DNA of 8,976 bases from an uncultured Collinsella sp. GTDB lineage: Bacteria > Actinomycetota > Coriobacteriia > Coriobacteriales > Coriobacteriaceae. The notes beneath the pieces were generated by a model. That model did not search any database. It saw nothing but the letters and a program-made list of their open reading frames with translations, and was not told where the DNA came from. Both the position numbers and the translations under genes were made by a program. Every line of letters starts with the position of its first letter. The stretch's first letter is position 1. The stretch is from the NCBI GenBank assembly GCA_900541175.1, contig UQIT01000046.1, forward strand, positions 1 to 8,976, written 5' to 3'. Positions 7,967 to 8,976 of the stretch are shown one piece after another.

Positions 7967-7998
7967 ACAAAAACGTGCCGCCCCATAAGGGGCGGCAC
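7967..7998 (-). terminator. Intrinsic terminator (copy 2) of the rubrerythrin gene
   Basis: On the minus strand GTGCCGCCCC (7989-7998) pairs with GGGGCGGCAC (7975-7984) around a 4-nt loop and is followed by GTTTTTGTGGGG. It matches the terminator at 7041-7068 in stem, T-run and flanks; the differences are a one-base longer loop and one extra base before the T-run. Confidence 0.87.
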
Positions 7999-8047
7999 AC
8001 AAACTTCTTATCAGCTTTCCTGTAACGAGCACGCGACGACCCAACGC

Positions 8048-8147
8048 CGGAGCGCAGGGTGGGAGGCCGGATCGCCTTCCCTCAACGCGACCCTGCGGAG
8101 CCGTGAGCGGGGAGGGAAGGCGATCCGGCCTCCCACCCTGCGCTCCG
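8048..8147. repeat. Very long hairpin with conserved loop, copy 2
   Basis: Positions 8048-8083 pair perfectly with 8112-8147 (36 bp without a mismatch). After two A-G mismatches (8084/8111 and 8085/8110), CGC (8086-8088) pairs with GCG (8107-8109). The 18-nt loop is GACCCTGCGGAGCCGTGA (8089-8106). The element begins 19 nt after the rubrerythrin stop codon and is separated by 49 nt from terminator copy 2. A perfect 36-bp stem is far longer than an intrinsic terminator needs, and there is no T tract directly after it on either strand. Confidence 0.93.
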
Positions 8148-8166
8148 CAGCAGCCAGCGCCAAGCG

Positions 8167-8706
8167 CTAGTAGTTCACCACCTGCTCCTCAAAGTACGCC
8201 TTCGGGTGGTTACACACCGGGCACACCTCGGGCGCCTCGGCGCCCACATGCAGGTGCCCGCAGTTCAGGCACTTCCATACCTTCACGCCCTCGCGCTCAA
8301 ACACCTCGCCCGACTCAATGCGCTCGACAAGCTTGTTGTAGCGCTCCTCGTGAGCCTGCTCGACAGCACCGACGCCACGGAACTTCTCGGCGATCTCGGC
8401 AAAGCCCTCCTCCTCGGCGGTCTTGGCGAACTCGTCGTACATCGTGGTCCACTCGTAGTTCTCGCCCGCGGCGGCGTCACGCAGATTGTCCAGAGTGCCC
8501 GGAACGGCGCCGTCGTGCAGATACTTAAACCACAGCTTGGCGTGCTCGGACTCGTTGCCCGCCGTCTCGGCAAAGATATTCGAGATCTGAACGTAGCCGT
8601 CCTTTTTGGCCTTGGATGCATAGTAGCGATACTTGGTGTGTGCCTGGGACTCACCGGCAAAAGCAGTCTCGAGGTTCTTCTTGGTCTGAGAGTTCTCAAA
8701 ATCCAT
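8167..8706 (-). CDS. rbr: Rubrerythrin
   Basis: A 179-residue cytoplasmic diiron/rubredoxin protein that reduces hydrogen peroxide in anaerobes; electrons usually come from NADH via rubredoxin or a reductase. The four-helix diiron domain shows FAGESQAH (Glu19), the NESEH ligand group (Glu52, His55), AGENYEW (Glu82, Glu85) and VEQAHE (Glu116, His119); assignments are by similarity to Desulfovibrio rubrerythrin. The C-terminal rubredoxin-like domain has both knuckles, CLNCG (Cys146, Cys149) and CPVC (Cys162, Cys165). Length and domain order are typical. The ATG at 8706 follows GAAGGGA by about 9 nt; an in-frame GTG at 8727 has no ribosome binding site. The long hairpin and a strong terminator follow, and a 114-bp leader precedes it, so it is probably monocistronic. 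TTTAAAT in the leader may be a -10 element; no peroxide-regulator box is evident. Confidence 0.97.
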   Translation of the reverse strand: MDFENSQTKKNLETAFAGESQAHTKYRYYASKAKKDGYVQISNIFAETAGNESEHAKLWFKYLHDGAVPGTLDNLRDAAAGENYEWTTMYDEFAKTAEEEGFAEIAEKFRGVGAVEQAHEERYNKLVERIESGEVFEREGVKVWKCLNCGHLHVGAEAPEVCPVCNHPKAYFEEQVVNY

Positions 8707-8820
8707 AGGTGTACTTCCCTTCAACACGTGCCGCCCATAGGCTTTGAGCGACCTTGTCTTTAGGATGCCCTCAAGCCGCGAATTTAAACCTTACAATCCC
8801 GTTCTTCAGATTTGAGCGGG

Positions 8821-8976
8821 CTACACACTCAACCAACGATCGTCCTCGGCTCGGCAAAAGCCCTCGCGCTCCAGGTCAGCCAGAATGCCCGCGATCAAGT
8901 CGCACTCGACCGGCCCGCGACCGGCTGCCGCTTCCATCTCGTTGACGCCCACCACGGCATCAGCAAGCGTAATCCC
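8821..8976 (-). CDS. C-terminal end of an unidentified protein (partial)
   Basis: An open frame enters from the right edge in phase and ends at TAG (8821-8823), giving the last 51 residues of a protein. The visible part is helical and acidic (LADAVVGVNEMEAAAGRG, then ECDLIAGILADLEREGF) and ends in a short RAEDDRWLSV segment that could be the wing of a winged-helix domain. Codon use fits the neighbouring genes. I cannot name the family from this fragment. No clear intrinsic terminator follows; a weak CCCG/CGGG pairing just after the stop lacks a T tract. Confidence 0.7.
   Translation of the reverse strand, partial: GITLADAVVGVNEMEAAAGRGPVECDLIAGILADLEREGFCRAEDDRWLSV

Noticed and set aside
7111..8147. 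CRISPR array or integron attC sites as the explanation of the repeats
   Set aside because: There are only two units about 0.9 kb apart with a gene between them, no short regular direct repeats, no cas or integrase genes, and the arms lack attC-type core sites and bulges.
8726..8739. ACGTGCCGCCCATA in the rubrerythrin leader, resembling one arm of the terminators
   Set aside because: Only one arm is present with one base missing and no complementary partner nearby; a chance match or decayed fragment, too weak to call a third terminator.
8799..8823. CCCGTTC/GAGCGGG inverted repeat after the partial right-edge gene as a terminator
   Set aside because: It pairs properly only on the plus strand with a wobble, and no T tract follows on the strand of the genes.

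Overview
The window is GC-rich bacterial DNA carrying nine supported protein genes, all on the minus strand, so transcription runs from right to left. The gene set includes a rubrerythrin, as expected of an anaerobe or microaerophile. With the high GC and the protein style, this suggests an anaerobic actinomycete such as a coriobacterium (Collinsella or a relative). That assignment is inference; there is no rRNA or other marker in the window.

Layout in the direction of transcription (high to low coordinates): the C-terminal end of an unidentified protein (8821-8976, partial); rubrerythrin (8167-8706); an unidentified multi-pass membrane protein with a charged tail (7251-7883); an unidentified single-pass membrane protein with a Gln-rich N-terminus (6354-6788); an unidentified helix-turn-helix protein using a TTG start (5654-6217); RmuC (4247-5602); an ABC exporter half-transporter (2317-4119); endonuclease III (1588-2253); and the N-terminal 476 residues of the transcription-repair coupling factor Mfd (1-1430, running off the left edge). 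Three of these (nth, mfd, rmuC) concern DNA repair or DNA-structure processing. The ABC exporter lies between rmuC and nth. A strong intrinsic terminator separates rmuC from the exporter. The exporter and nth are 63 bp apart and could be cotranscribed. I see no real genes on the plus strand; the long plus-strand open frames are antisense shadows of GC-rich genes.

The most unusual content is non-coding. The 3' untranslated regions of the rubrerythrin gene and of the 210-residue membrane-protein gene have the same architecture: stop codon, a very long hairpin (41 and 34 stem positions), a spacer of 42-49 nt, then an almost identical intrinsic terminator. The two long hairpins have unrelated outer arms that are nevertheless perfectly self-complementary. 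Their 18-nt loops are nearly identical (16 of 18), with the same C-G-C closing pairs and a purine-purine mismatch at the same place. Conserved loop, diverged but complementary arms and a linked terminator point to a repeated composite element of about 155-180 bp. I cannot assign it to a known family. Other non-coding regions worth a look are the AT-rich leader of the helix-turn-helix gene, with two copies of an 8-bp direct repeat, and the 250-bp leader of the Gln-rich protein, with inverted repeats.
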